Assembly: GCF_003002895.1 (NCBI RefSeq)
Contig: NZ_PVTI01000021.1
Span: 1-64,000, forward strand
Origin: Knoellia remsis
GTDB lineage: Bacteria > Actinomycetota > Actinomycetes > Actinomycetales > Dermatophilaceae
DNA length: 64,000 bases
Direction of reading: 5' to 3'
Within the stretch, counting starts at the first letter, position 1. Each line of letters starts with the position of its first letter. A program made the translations under genes and the position numbers. Below, piece after piece: positions 53,239-62,150 of this stretch. The notes beneath the pieces are model-generated. The model did not search any database, had not been told where the DNA came from, and saw only the letters and a list, made by a program, of their open reading frames with translations.

Positions 53239-55145
53239 GCGACCAGCCCCACCTGCTCTACCTCGCCTGGGGGTTCCCGCCCGCCGCGAAGTCGTGCGTC
53301 TACCGCAAGCTGGCGACGGCGAACGCCTTCGTCCGCTCCGGGTGGAAGGTCACGGTCGTCACCCTGACCGAGAGTGCGTGGCGGCGCGAGCAGGGGCTCG
53401 ACGCGTCCCTCTCCTCACTCGTCGACCCGCGCATCGAGATCCACCGCCTACCGCTGTACCGCGAGGACTTCGAGACCGACATCCGCACGTACTCCGAGCT
53501 GAGGGCCCACCAACCGGGCCGCTGGCTCAAGCAGCACCGCAAGGGCGACGTCGAGCAGTTCCCCGAGGTCGTCTTCGGCCGCTGGCACGACCAGCTCATC
53601 GAGGCGGTGCGCGAGATCCACGACGCGATGGAGACGCCGCCCGACCTGCTGCTGACGTCGGCGTCGCCGTACACGTTCTTCGCCCCCGCGCTCGACCTCT
53701 ACCAGCGCAACGGACTTCCGTACGTCATCGACTACCGCGACGCGTGGGCGATCGACATCCTTCGCGACCGGCCGGCCTTCGCGCCCGACTCCCGGGCCGG
53801 GCTCTTCGAGCAGGAGCTCGTCGAGCACGCCACGGAGGCCTGGTTCGTCAACCGGCCCATCCGGGACGCGTACGCCGGGCTCTACCCCGAGGCCGCTGAC
53901 CGGATGCACATCGCCCGCAACGGCAGTGACATCGCCATCGGCACCAACCGGATCCACCACAGGACGCCGAACCCCGAGGACGGTCTCACCTTCGGCTTCC
54001 TCGGGACGGTGACGTTCGACGCCCACCGGATGCGGGCCCTGTGCGAGGGCTGGCGGCTGGCCCGGGAGGAGAACGAGGTGCTCCGCCGCTCGCGGCTGGT
54101 CTTCCGTGGACACCTGGGCTCGGGCTCGGCGCTCGGCACGAACGCCCAGGCCGCCGTCATCGACGAGTACGCCGAGCACGGCGTGAGCTTCGGTGGACCG
54201 GTGGCCAAGGCCGACACGGCCGCCGTCTACGAGAGCTGGGACGCCCTCGTGCTCTGCCTCGTCGGCGGCAAGTACGTCACCTCGGGCAAGGTCTTCGACT
54301 ACGTGTCGACCGGCCTGCCCATCATGTCCGCTCACGAGTGGGACCACGCCGCCACCGAGATCCTCGACGGCTACCCCCTGTGGGTCCGCAACGACGGCGT
54401 CGACGCCGAGGACCTCGCCGAGGCCTATGTCGAGACGGTCGACCGCGTGCTGTCGGCCACCGACGCGGACCGCGACGCCGCCAAGCGCCACGCCGACCAG
54501 TTCGAGCGCTACGCACAGCTCCAGCCGGCCGTCGACCGCCTCACCGAGAAGTTCGCGCCGGGCCTGGTCGACACCGAGCTCGACGCGGCTGCACTCGCCC
54601 CGCTCGAGTCCTCCCCGCGGGGCGAGGACTTCCACACCGAGTCGGTGGCGTCACCGCACGCGCGAGGCGAGCAGGTCGTGCTGATGTTCACCGTGCCCGT
54701 CCCCGATGTCGTGCGCAGCCAGATGCGCCGCATCCGCGACAACGGCGGCCGGCTGCACCTCATCGGACCGGAGAGCGCGGCCGACGACGGCCTGCGCGAC
54801 CTCGCCGACTCGGTGACCCTGCTCTCCCGCCCGACGAACGCCGTCCCCGTCGAGGGGCCGCTGCGCAAGGGGTCGCCGCGGTGGGCCCGGGTCGTGGCGC
54901 AGAACACCGTCCAGCGGGCCTTCGTGCGGAGGCAGGTGGCCAAGCACGGTCTGCCGCACGGCTGGTGGATCTCCACCCGGCGCAGCACCGAGGCCATGCG
55001 ACACCTGCGCGACGCCACGGTGCTCACGGCGCTCGACCAGGGCGCGGTCTACCCGATCTGGAACGCCGCGCGCCTCAACGCGCACGCGCCGGCGATCAAC
55101 GGCATCGGCCCGACCCTCGACGAGCTCGGCCTCGGCCGCGGTTGA
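53235..55145 (+). CDS. Glycosyltransferase fused to a C-terminal NGIGPT domain
   Basis: 636 residues. Residues 1-445 parallel the GT at 46779-48104 almost line by line (LLYLAWGFPPAAKSCVYRKL, DYRDAWAIDILRD, VLCLVGGKYVTSGKVFDYVS). After an acidic linker, residues about 475-636 match the separate 159-residue protein: VVLMFTVPVPDVVRSQMRRI, KGSPRWARVVAQ, WWISTRRSTEAM, TALDQGAVYPIWNAAR, INGIGPTLDEL. This is a gene fusion of what is a coupled gene pair 5 kb away, flanking the wbpB/E/D-like operon. The ATG at 53235 overlaps the preceding GT stop. Confidence 0.88.
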   Translation: MSDQPHLLYLAWGFPPAAKSCVYRKLATANAFVRSGWKVTVVTLTESAWRREQGLDASLSSLVDPRIEIHRLPLYREDFETDIRTYSELRAHQPGRWLKQHRKGDVEQFPEVVFGRWHDQLIEAVREIHDAMETPPDLLLTSASPYTFFAPALDLYQRNGLPYVIDYRDAWAIDILRDRPAFAPDSRAGLFEQELVEHATEAWFVNRPIRDAYAGLYPEAADRMHIARNGSDIAIGTNRIHHRTPNPEDGLTFGFLGTVTFDAHRMRALCEGWRLAREENEVLRRSRLVFRGHLGSGSALGTNAQAAVIDEYAEHGVSFGGPVAKADTAAVYESWDALVLCLVGGKYVTSGKVFDYVSTGLPIMSAHEWDHAATEILDGYPLWVRNDGVDAEDLAEAYVETVDRVLSATDADRDAAKRHADQFERYAQLQPAVDRLTEKFAPGLVDTELDAAALAPLESSPRGEDFHTESVASPHARGEQVVLMFTVPVPDVVRSQMRRIRDNGGRLHLIGPESAADDGLRDLADSVTLLSRPTNAVPVEGPLRKGSPRWARVVAQNTVQRAFVRRQVAKHGLPHGWWISTRRSTEAMRHLRDATVLTALDQGAVYPIWNAARLNAHAPAINGIGPTLDELGLGRG

Positions 55146-55161
55146 CCCACCTCACCGGCGC

Positions 55162-56685
55162 TCATCCCCACCGGGCGGCCAGGGCCGCGCAGTAGGCGTC
55201 GACCCCGCGGTCACCGACGACCGTGGCCTCGTGCGCTGCCAGCACGGCGAGGGCGTGCTCCCGCACCGCCGGCACCCACGGGGCGAGCGCGAGCCACGCC
55301 GCGGCATGCCGCTGCTGGTCCGGTGCTGCCCGGCGCCCTCGACGGGACACGTCGCGCGCGATCGTGGCGGCCGGGACACGACGCCACGGGCCACGACGCC
55401 ATGGGACGCGCCCACTGGGTCGGGCCACCCGGCGCAGGTAGGTCTCGCCGAGGGCGGCCAGCTCACGACCGGTGATGGCGGACCCGAATCGCTCGCCACG
55501 TGCGCACGCGACCGCGAACTCGAGGTCGAGCAGGGCGTGCGTGACGTCCTCGAGCTTGGGCTGGGCCGTGAACTGCGGCCGGTGGGGTGACACGCCGGCC
55601 GTCGGGTCACTGCCCTTGGACCACCCCCGGTGGACCGCGCCGAAGTCCGGCCAGTAGCTCCACTCCACGAGGCGTCCGACCGGCCGCAGCTGCCCACGGA
55701 GGGTGGCGGCGATGGCCGCGGCCCGTTCCCGGTGCGGGCCGTCGGCGCTCACCCGACCCAGCTCGAGGTGTGCGCGACCGACCGCGAGGAACTCGTTCGT
55801 CGGCAGCTCGACCCCGGCGAAGGAGACCGGCTGCTCGCGCGGCCACGCGTACCAGCCCAACCCGTCCGCGCTGCGGTACTCGCCGTCGTGGGTCGCGAGC
55901 GCCACCGTGGCCGCCTCGAGCCACGCGTCCACGCGCCGAGTGAGCCGCTGGCCCGCGGCCGTCGGGTGGGCCAGGACGAGCCGGGCCAGTTCGACGACGG
56001 GGAAGGCGAGCATGCCTGTCTGCGCCGCGAGGGACACGCGCGCAGGACGGCACGCGTACCTCCCCTCGCGCACCATGGCGGCGTCGGAGTCCCCCCGCAT
56101 GCGACTCGGGTCGCCGGGAACGGTGACAGTCGTGCGCGTGGCACCGGGATAGGCCCCGTATGCCGCACGCGGCGCCCACCGTGGGTGCGCCGGGTCGAGC
56201 GAGAGGTCGGCCAGGACATCCGTCTCACGGTCACCGTTCGTCACGGCCAGGGTGACCGTGCCGGACTGGCTCCCGGACCTGACCTCGACCCGCGCGCCGA
56301 CGCTGCCCGGCGGGCACACGTGCACGCACAGCGCCGCCTCGGCGTCGGGGTCCTCGCCCTTCCGCGGGATGCGCGCCGTGGCGACGGTGAAACCTCCCGT
56401 GCTGCTCCACACCGGAGCGGACACGCCGCGGAAGTCACGCACCCCGCGCACGCTGTCGCGCTGGTCGAGCACGAGCTCCACGGTGTGCGCCAAGCGGTGG
56501 AGGTGGGCTGGATCCCCGGTCTTCTCGAACATCAGCGCGTGGGAGCGCAGGACCCAGGCCGTGCCCCAGGCGAGCGACCCGCCGTCGTTGACGGGGACCT
56601 CGCCCTCCAGTCCTGCGACGGCACCGAGCCGGGACAGCAGCGCCGCGTGCCTCGCGGTCGCAACCCGCACGTCGGTCTCCCCCAC
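55162..56685 (-). CDS. Unknown protein in wall-polymer locus, probable alpha/alpha-toroid fold
   Basis: 507 residues, no signal peptide, no family I can name with confidence. Repeated helical blocks (ATARHAALLSRLGAVAG; SLAWGTAWVLRSHALMFEK; HRLAHTVELVLDQ; VELARLVLAHPTAAGQRL; VTHALLDLEFAVACA) alternate with loops rich in Trp, Tyr and His (WYAWPREQPVSF; WSYWPDFGAVHRGW). This pattern resembles alpha/alpha-barrel enzymes such as epimerases, lyases or glycoside hydrolases. I choose GTG 56685 because GGAGG is eight nt upstream; GTG 56694 is the longer option. Convergent with the GT fusion (16-nt gap). A uronic acid epimerase or trimming enzyme would suit the locus (speculation). Confidence 0.65.
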   Translation of the reverse strand: MGETDVRVATARHAALLSRLGAVAGLEGEVPVNDGGSLAWGTAWVLRSHALMFEKTGDPAHLHRLAHTVELVLDQRDSVRGVRDFRGVSAPVWSSTGGFTVATARIPRKGEDPDAEAALCVHVCPPGSVGARVEVRSGSQSGTVTLAVTNGDRETDVLADLSLDPAHPRWAPRAAYGAYPGATRTTVTVPGDPSRMRGDSDAAMVREGRYACRPARVSLAAQTGMLAFPVVELARLVLAHPTAAGQRLTRRVDAWLEAATVALATHDGEYRSADGLGWYAWPREQPVSFAGVELPTNEFLAVGRAHLELGRVSADGPHRERAAAIAATLRGQLRPVGRLVEWSYWPDFGAVHRGWSKGSDPTAGVSPHRPQFTAQPKLEDVTHALLDLEFAVACARGERFGSAITGRELAALGETYLRRVARPSGRVPWRRGPWRRVPAATIARDVSRRGRRAAPDQQRHAAAWLALAPWVPAVREHALAVLAAHEATVVGDRGVDAYCAALAARWG

Positions 56686-56737
56686 CGCAGCCACCTCCAG
56701 ACCGCCGAGAACGACAGGAGCCTACGACGCGGAGGTC

Positions 56738-58072
56738 TCAGGCACCCCCGAAGTCGAGCTGGAGCTCCTCGAGGTGCCACGGCCGGTCCGGGACCTCGAG
56801 ACCGGCGGTCGCGCCGCTCGGCAGGTCGCGGTAGACCTCGACGAGGTGACGCTCCTGGGTCTGCCAGGAGAACTCGTGGCGCAGCCGCGCGAGCACCCCC
56901 GGGTCCGGCCCCTCGCCGACCCGGACCCTCTCGAGCACCTCGACGAGCGCGCAGGCACAGTCGATCGCGTCGCGCTGCCGGAAGACCGCGCCGAGGCCGT
57001 GCTCGCGGACGAAACCCGCCATCGCGGCGATGTCGCTCGTCGCGATCGGCAGGCCGGCATGGATGAACTCGAACAGCTTGTTGGGCAGGGCCATGTCGTA
57101 GCTCGCCGAGTCCCCGTGGATCGGGCTCACCGCCACGTCGGCGGCGCTGAGGTAGCTCGGGACCTCGGCCGACGCGACGGGTGGGACGAGGTGGAGCCGG
57201 TCGGCGACACCCGCCTCGCGAGCCCGTCGCTCCAGCTCGGGCGCCATGGGGTGCGGGTGAGGCACGGCGACGACGGCGAGGTGCACCCCCGGCGCCGACG
57301 GCAGCGCGTCGATGACGGTGTCGAGGCCGCGGGCGGCGCTCACCGCGCCGGAGTACACCGCGAGCGCGGTGTCGGCGCCGACCCCCGCCTCGGCGCGCAG
57401 GTCTCGTGACGCCCTGAGGTGGTCCCACGCGAGCGGGGCGTTGTGCACCACGGCGACCGGGGCCCGCAGCGGGTGCTCGGCCTCGAGCCGGCGGGCGATG
57501 CCGTCCGCCACGGTGATGACCCGGTCGACGTGCGGGATCACTTCGGCCTCGAGGGCGGCCCAGCCGTCGACGACGCGGCGGGTCCGCGCCCCGGAGACCG
57601 CGAGGTCCGCGACGTACTCGTGCGCGTCGTAGACCACTGCCGGGCGGGTGGCGGGGTCCGGCCACGCCTCGAGCACGGCGCCGAGGACGTGGACGTCGTG
57701 GACGTGGACGACGTCCGGCGCGTGCTCGCGCAGGGCCGGGACGAAGGCGCGGGCGTATGCCGTCGTCGCGGCGAGGGACGTACGCCACCGCTCCGCGGGG
57801 CCGAGCCGCCCACGACGGCGCCGGACGGCATACGCAGCGTAGGACGCGGTGACCCCGCGCCTGGGGAAGGTCGGCAACCGGACGAAGTGCGCTCCGCCGG
57901 ACGTCGTCTCGGCGCCGGCGGCCCCGGCGGAGGCGACGCCGAACGCCGTGACGTCCGCGCCGGCCCGGGCGAGCGAGACCGCGGACTTGATGACCCGCGA
58001 GTCGTTGGCCATGCCGTTGTTGACGACCATCGCCACGCGCGGGCGGTGGACGGGTGCGGGTCCGTCGGTCAC
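56738..58072 (-). CDS. Glycosyltransferase family 4-like (GT-B)
   Basis: 444 residues. N-terminal acceptor domain VAMVVNNGMANDSRVIKSAVSL; mid-domain VVHVHDVHVLGAVLEAW and VVYDAHEYVADL; linker LAVYSGAVSAARGLDTVIDAL; donor site VSPIHGDSASYDMALPNKLFEFIHAGLP with the conserved NKLFE. The last 20 residues (PWHLEELQLDFGGA) are unusual. The GTG at 58072 overlaps the upstream GT gene (58069) by four nt. It belongs to the minus-strand export operon starting near 63145. It shares the DSRV..A and PNKLFE features with the GT at 60987-62150. Confidence 0.87.
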   Translation of the reverse strand: MTDGPAPVHRPRVAMVVNNGMANDSRVIKSAVSLARAGADVTAFGVASAGAAGAETTSGGAHFVRLPTFPRRGVTASYAAYAVRRRRGRLGPAERWRTSLAATTAYARAFVPALREHAPDVVHVHDVHVLGAVLEAWPDPATRPAVVYDAHEYVADLAVSGARTRRVVDGWAALEAEVIPHVDRVITVADGIARRLEAEHPLRAPVAVVHNAPLAWDHLRASRDLRAEAGVGADTALAVYSGAVSAARGLDTVIDALPSAPGVHLAVVAVPHPHPMAPELERRAREAGVADRLHLVPPVASAEVPSYLSAADVAVSPIHGDSASYDMALPNKLFEFIHAGLPIATSDIAAMAGFVREHGLGAVFRQRDAIDCACALVEVLERVRVGEGPDPGVLARLRHEFSWQTQERHLVEVYRDLPSGATAGLEVPDRPWHLEELQLDFGGA

Positions 58073-59139
58073 GGGACCAACCCGAGGACGGCTTCGGCTG
58101 CGACGTCGTAGGACGTGCGCGTCCCCGCCGCTCGGGGTGAGCGCACCCGCGAGCGGAGCTCGGGCTCGGCGGCGAGCCGGCGCAGGACGGCCCCTGCCTC
58201 CTGACCGTCACGCACGACGAAGCCGCCGACCTCCTCGCAGAGACGGCGCTGGCGGGGCAGCGGGGTGACGACGGGGACGAGGCCGGCGGCGATGTACTCG
58301 TGCAGTTTCGAGGGGAGCGCGTCGCGAAAGGCCGGGGTGTCCTCGAGCAGGGCGAAGCCCACCCACGCCCCGTGCGCGATCGCCCAGGCCTGTGCCGGGG
58401 GCTGACGGCCGTGCCACGAGATGCGCCGGGCGAGGTCGGGCTCGGCGGCGAGGAGGGCGTCGACCCGCACCTGGTCGGCCCCGGCGACGGGCCCCACGAC
58501 GTCCAGCCGCCAACCGGGCGCGGCACGGAGGGCGTCGAGCATGGCGAACAGCCCGCGGCTCGCCCGGACGTCACCGACGTAGGCCGCGCGCGGCTGCTCG
58601 TCCCAGGGCCGGGACGGCCCGATGAGCTCGTGGTCGGCCTCGTTGCGGACGACGAGCCGTCGGCGTGCCCTCCCCGGTGGCACGTGCTCGTCGGCGACGA
58701 GGGTCAGGTCCGCCCGGGCGGCCACGACCTCCGCGGCCCGGGCGACGACGCGGGCCCCCCGGCCGAGCAGCCCCTGGGCCCAGGCGCGATCCTCGAGCAT
58801 GCGCCGGTAGTCCTCGTGCACGTCGGCGACCACGGGGCGACCGGTCAGCCGGCCCCACGCCCGTGCCCAGATGAGCGAGTCCGGGTCCAGGGCGAGCAGC
58901 ACCGACCCCCGCGCCGCTCGCGCCATCGTCAGGCCGCGCAGCCCACGCCCGACCATCGAGCCGCGCGGCCAGGTCCGCACCTGCGCCCCGTCGGGGGCGT
59001 CCACCTCGGCGCCGAGACCGAGCACCTCGACGGCGGCGCCGCGGCGCTGGAGCGCGCGGGTGAGCCGGTGCAGCCGGGCGTCGGCGACGTCGTGCCCGGA
59101 CGTGACGATCGTGACGTCGGGGTGCCCCTCGCGGCTCAC
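58069..59139 (-). CDS. Glycosyltransferase (GT-B, family 4-like)
   Basis: 356 residues: VTIVTSGHDVADARLHRLTRAL, DPDSLIWARAWGRLTGRPVVADVHEDY, RAAYVGDVRASRGLFAMLDAL, and donor-site FALLEDTPAFRDALPSKLHEYIAAGL. PSKLHEY replaces the usual PNKLFEY. The GTG at 59139 overlaps the ABC-ATPase stop by four nt, so it is translated together with the exporter. Likely adds one sugar of the exported polymer. Confidence 0.85.
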   Translation of the reverse strand: MSREGHPDVTIVTSGHDVADARLHRLTRALQRRGAAVEVLGLGAEVDAPDGAQVRTWPRGSMVGRGLRGLTMARAARGSVLLALDPDSLIWARAWGRLTGRPVVADVHEDYRRMLEDRAWAQGLLGRGARVVARAAEVVAARADLTLVADEHVPPGRARRRLVVRNEADHELIGPSRPWDEQPRAAYVGDVRASRGLFAMLDALRAAPGWRLDVVGPVAGADQVRVDALLAAEPDLARRISWHGRQPPAQAWAIAHGAWVGFALLEDTPAFRDALPSKLHEYIAAGLVPVVTPLPRQRRLCEEVGGFVVRDGQEAGAVLRRLAAEPELRSRVRSPRAAGTRTSYDVAAEAVLGLVP

Positions 59140-59969
59140 AGGTCCTCGAGGCTGAAGGCGTCCTCACCGACCTTGAGGAACTTCGTGTAGGCCGCGATGA
59201 CCTCGTCCGGGCTGCCCTCGTACATGAGCGTGCCCTTGTGCAGCCAGATCGCCCGGTTGCACATCTCCTTGATGGAGCCGAGGCCGTGCGACACGAGGAA
59301 CATCGCGCGGGCCGACCCCATGAGCTCCTGCATCTTGTCCGCGGCCTTCTTCTTGAAGGCGGCGTCGCCCGCGGAGAGCGCCTCGTCGATCATGAGGATG
59401 TCGGGGTCCATGTGCACGGACACCGCAAAGGCGAGCTTGGACCGCATGCCCGAGGAGTAGGTGCGGATCGGCAGGTCCATGAAGTCGCCGAGCTCGGAGA
59501 ACTCGGCGATCTCCTCCGCTCGGGCAGCAACCTGGGCACGCGTCAGGCCGTTGGCGAGCCCGCCGAGGACGACGTTCTCGCGGCCCGAGAGGTTGGGGTT
59601 GAAGCCGACGCCGAGGGCGAGCAGGGCGCTGATCCGGCCATGGACCTCGATGCGGCCGCTCGTCGGCGGGAGGATGCCGCCGATGGTGCGGATGAGGGTG
59701 GACTTGCCGGCGCCATTGGCCCCGATGATGCCGAGGGAGGTGCCCTCGTTGACGGTGAAGGACACCTTCTTGAGGGCGTGGACCTCCCGCACCGCGCGCT
59801 CGCCGCGACCGAAGCGGACGATGGCCTGCTTGAAGGTCGGGGTGCGCTCGAACGTCGTCCGGTAGGTCACCGAGACGTCCTCGACCTTGACCGCGATGCG
59901 TTCGGGGTTCGGTGCGGTCCCGGTGGCGGTGGGCGTCGACACGGGCTCAGAGGCGGACAGCGAACTCAC
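59136..59969 (-). CDS. Polysaccharide/teichoic-acid ABC exporter ATPase (TagH/Wzt type)
   Basis: 277 residues. Walker A GANGAGKST (83-91), signature YSSGMRSKLAFAVS, Walker B ILMIDEALSAGD, H-loop LVSHGLGSI. The YSSGM signature and N-terminal VEDVSVTYRTTFERTPTFKQA place it with TagH/RfbB/Wzt exporters. It lacks the long carbohydrate-binding C-terminus of chain-terminating Wzt proteins, so export probably does not depend on recognition of a modified chain end. I chose GTG 59969 (GAGGGAG just upstream, 23-nt overlap with the permease gene); GTG 59942 is an alternative. Confidence 0.92.
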   Translation of the reverse strand: MSSLSASEPVSTPTATGTAPNPERIAVKVEDVSVTYRTTFERTPTFKQAIVRFGRGERAVREVHALKKVSFTVNEGTSLGIIGANGAGKSTLIRTIGGILPPTSGRIEVHGRISALLALGVGFNPNLSGRENVVLGGLANGLTRAQVAARAEEIAEFSELGDFMDLPIRTYSSGMRSKLAFAVSVHMDPDILMIDEALSAGDAAFKKKAADKMQELMGSARAMFLVSHGLGSIKEMCNRAIWLHKGTLMYEGSPDEVIAAYTKFLKVGEDAFSLEDL

Positions 59970-60924
59970 GCTCCCTCGAGATGAAGAACAGGAACCCGAC
60001 GACCGCCATGAGGACCGACCACACGGCCGCCATGACCCAGATGTGCAGCGGCGGCACGTCGGAGCGGACGAGCAGGTCGGTGAAGCCACCCAGGACGGAG
60101 AACAACGGGTTGAACTTCATGAACGGGGCGAGCTTGGCCGGCACCTCCTCGATGAACCAGAGCACCGGGCTGAGGTAGAGCCAGATGCGCAGGAAGTACG
60201 GCAGGAAGCTCAGCGTGTCGCGGAAGTACACCTGCAGGGTGGCGAAGAGTGCGGCCAGGCCGGCGGCGAACACCGTCATGCAGCCGAGGAAGTACGCGGC
60301 GAGCAGCATCTTCCACGACCAGGGCTGCCCGGTCGCGGCGTGGATGGCGAAGTAGACCGCGAGCGGTGGGAGGAACCGGAAGAACGCGGTCCGCACCGAC
60401 GACAGCGGCATGAGCAGCCGCGGGAAGGACATGTTCGCGATGAGCGCGCCGCCGCCGACGACGGACCGGGCACCGGTCGTGATCGCACCGGAGATGAAGT
60501 AGAAGGCGAAGATGCCGGCCGTGAGGTGCGCGAAGAACGCGGCGCCGTCCTGTCGGCGGGCGAGGATGAACAACAGGATGAAGTAGACGCCGGCGAGCAG
60601 GAGCGGGTTGATGACGAGCCAGATCTGGCCGAAGAACGTTCGGGTGTTGGCGGAGCGCATCTCCGCGCGCGAGAGCTCCGCGGCGAACTCGCGTCGGTTC
60701 CAGAGCTCGCGGAAGTACGGGACGAGGGGCGGCAGCCCGACCCGGTGGGGCTCGTAGACCTGGACCTCGGTGAGGTAGCCGGACCGAGCCGCGCGCTCGT
60801 TGGCCTCGCGGTTCGCGGCATGGTCGGCGGCCGCGGCGTCGGCGGCGGCCTGCTCCTCGGTCCGCCCGTCCCCGGCGTCGCGGTGGCCGGTGGCCTGGTC
60901 GGCCTCTGACATCCCGTCACCCAT
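59947..60924 (-). CDS. Polysaccharide ABC exporter permease (TagG/Wzm type)
   Basis: 325 residues. A 70-residue acidic/Ala-rich cytosolic N-terminus precedes an ABC2-type membrane domain of six helices: FGQIWLVINPLLLAGVYFIL, GIFAFYFISGAITTGARSV, MLLAAYFLGCMTVFAAGLAA, FLRIWLYLSPVLWFIEEVP and VMAAVWSVLMAVVGFLFFIS. The pattern NMSFPRLLMPLSSV and YLSPVLW is typical of TagG/Wzm. It would move undecaprenyl-PP-linked polymer across the membrane with the adjacent ATPase. Start ATG 60924; ATG 60912 is a close alternative. Confidence 0.92.
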   Translation of the reverse strand: MGDGMSEADQATGHRDAGDGRTEEQAAADAAAADHAANREANERAARSGYLTEVQVYEPHRVGLPPLVPYFRELWNRREFAAELSRAEMRSANTRTFFGQIWLVINPLLLAGVYFILLFILARRQDGAAFFAHLTAGIFAFYFISGAITTGARSVVGGGALIANMSFPRLLMPLSSVRTAFFRFLPPLAVYFAIHAATGQPWSWKMLLAAYFLGCMTVFAAGLAALFATLQVYFRDTLSFLPYFLRIWLYLSPVLWFIEEVPAKLAPFMKFNPLFSVLGGFTDLLVRSDVPPLHIWVMAAVWSVLMAVVGFLFFISREREFAVRL

Positions 60925-60986
60925 CTTTCGTCGTGTTCGCAGCGACCGTCGTCGACCTCTCGGGCAGGGTGCGGCGCGGCGACTCG

Positions 60987-62150
60987 TCAGTGTAGAGGAC
61001 GCCGGAGCTCCCCCAACGACCGATGGACCCGGACGAGCGCGGCGGCGTCGCGATCCCAGGACAGCTCGGCTCGGGCCCCACGGACCGCGTCGAGAAAGGC
61101 CGGGTGGTCGGCCCGCAGCCTCTCGACCGCTGCGACCAGCCCGTCGACCGACCCGGGAGGGTAGAGCGTGCCCACCCCGTGTTCCCGGACGAGCGCCCCG
61201 AGCTCTCCCACATCGGTCGCCACGACGGGGACGCCGACCGCCACCGCGTGGAAGAGCTTGTTGGGCATGGCGAGACGGTGGTTCTCCCATCGGTCGCTGT
61301 GCGTGACGAGGGCGGCACCCGCCTCCCGCAGCCGCTGGTCGACGACGTCGTGGCCGGCGCTCGGCTCGACCGTCGCCGCGCCGGGGTCGAACCCCTCGAG
61401 CCACTCGGCGTCGGCCGGGCCCATCAGCGTGACGGGCAGGTCGAGCCGACGGCTCGCCGCCGCGACGACCTCGAGCTCGCGGTCGCGAGCCAGCCGGCCG
61501 GCATACACGAGCCCCGCGGGTGGTGAGGCGACCCCCGCGGCGTCCGAGAGGGGGAAGGTGTTGCGCACGACGGTGATCTCCGGCCACGTCGGGTGGTCGC
61601 GCCGCAGGGCCCGCGCGACCCCGTCGCCGACCGTGACGACGGCCGCGGCGCCGGCGACGAGCTCGTCCTCGACTCGTGCCTCACGACGCAGGGCCACCGG
61701 GGCGGGACGCCCCTCGACCGGCCGGCCGACCCAGTACTCGTGGGTGTCGTAGACGTACGGCACCGACCACTCCCTGGCCAGCTCGACGCCCGGCTCGAGT
61801 GCCGTGAAGTCGTGTACGTGGACGACGTCCGGGACCCCGGCGTCACCGGCCCACGTGCGCGCGAGCCGCAACGCCTGCTCCTGCCACGCCCGCAGGCGTC
61901 GGGCCCGGTGCTGCGGCAGCAGCGCCCAGCGGGCGGCCCGCTCGGGGGCGCTCAGGCGCCGACCGCGTCCCTGGGCGGCCGGCGCCAGTCCCGCCGACCC
62001 GACGGTGATCCCCGGTCCGGGGTCGAAGTCGTCGGGCACGGCCCGTCCGATGATGTGCACGGTGTGCCCGGCCTCGACGAGGGCTCTCGCCTCGCGCAGG
62101 ACACGTGCGTCCGTCGCGACCCCGGTCCACACGAGCATGAGGATGCGCAT
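60987..62150 (-). CDS. Glycosyltransferase family 4-like (GT-B)
   Basis: 387 residues: MRILMLVWTGVATDARVLREA, VVHVHDFTALEPGVELA, PYVYDTHEYWVGRPV, LVYAGRLARDRELEVVAAA and donor-site HRLAMPNKLFHAVAVGVPVVAT. Similar layout to the GT at 56738-58072. The ATG at 62150 overlaps the preceding gene stop by one nt (TGATG). Located upstream of the exporter genes in the same minus-strand operon. Confidence 0.87.
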   Translation of the reverse strand: MRILMLVWTGVATDARVLREARALVEAGHTVHIIGRAVPDDFDPGPGITVGSAGLAPAAQGRGRRLSAPERAARWALLPQHRARRLRAWQEQALRLARTWAGDAGVPDVVHVHDFTALEPGVELAREWSVPYVYDTHEYWVGRPVEGRPAPVALRREARVEDELVAGAAAVVTVGDGVARALRRDHPTWPEITVVRNTFPLSDAAGVASPPAGLVYAGRLARDRELEVVAAASRRLDLPVTLMGPADAEWLEGFDPGAATVEPSAGHDVVDQRLREAGAALVTHSDRWENHRLAMPNKLFHAVAVGVPVVATDVGELGALVREHGVGTLYPPGSVDGLVAAVERLRADHPAFLDAVRGARAELSWDRDAAALVRVHRSLGELRRPLH

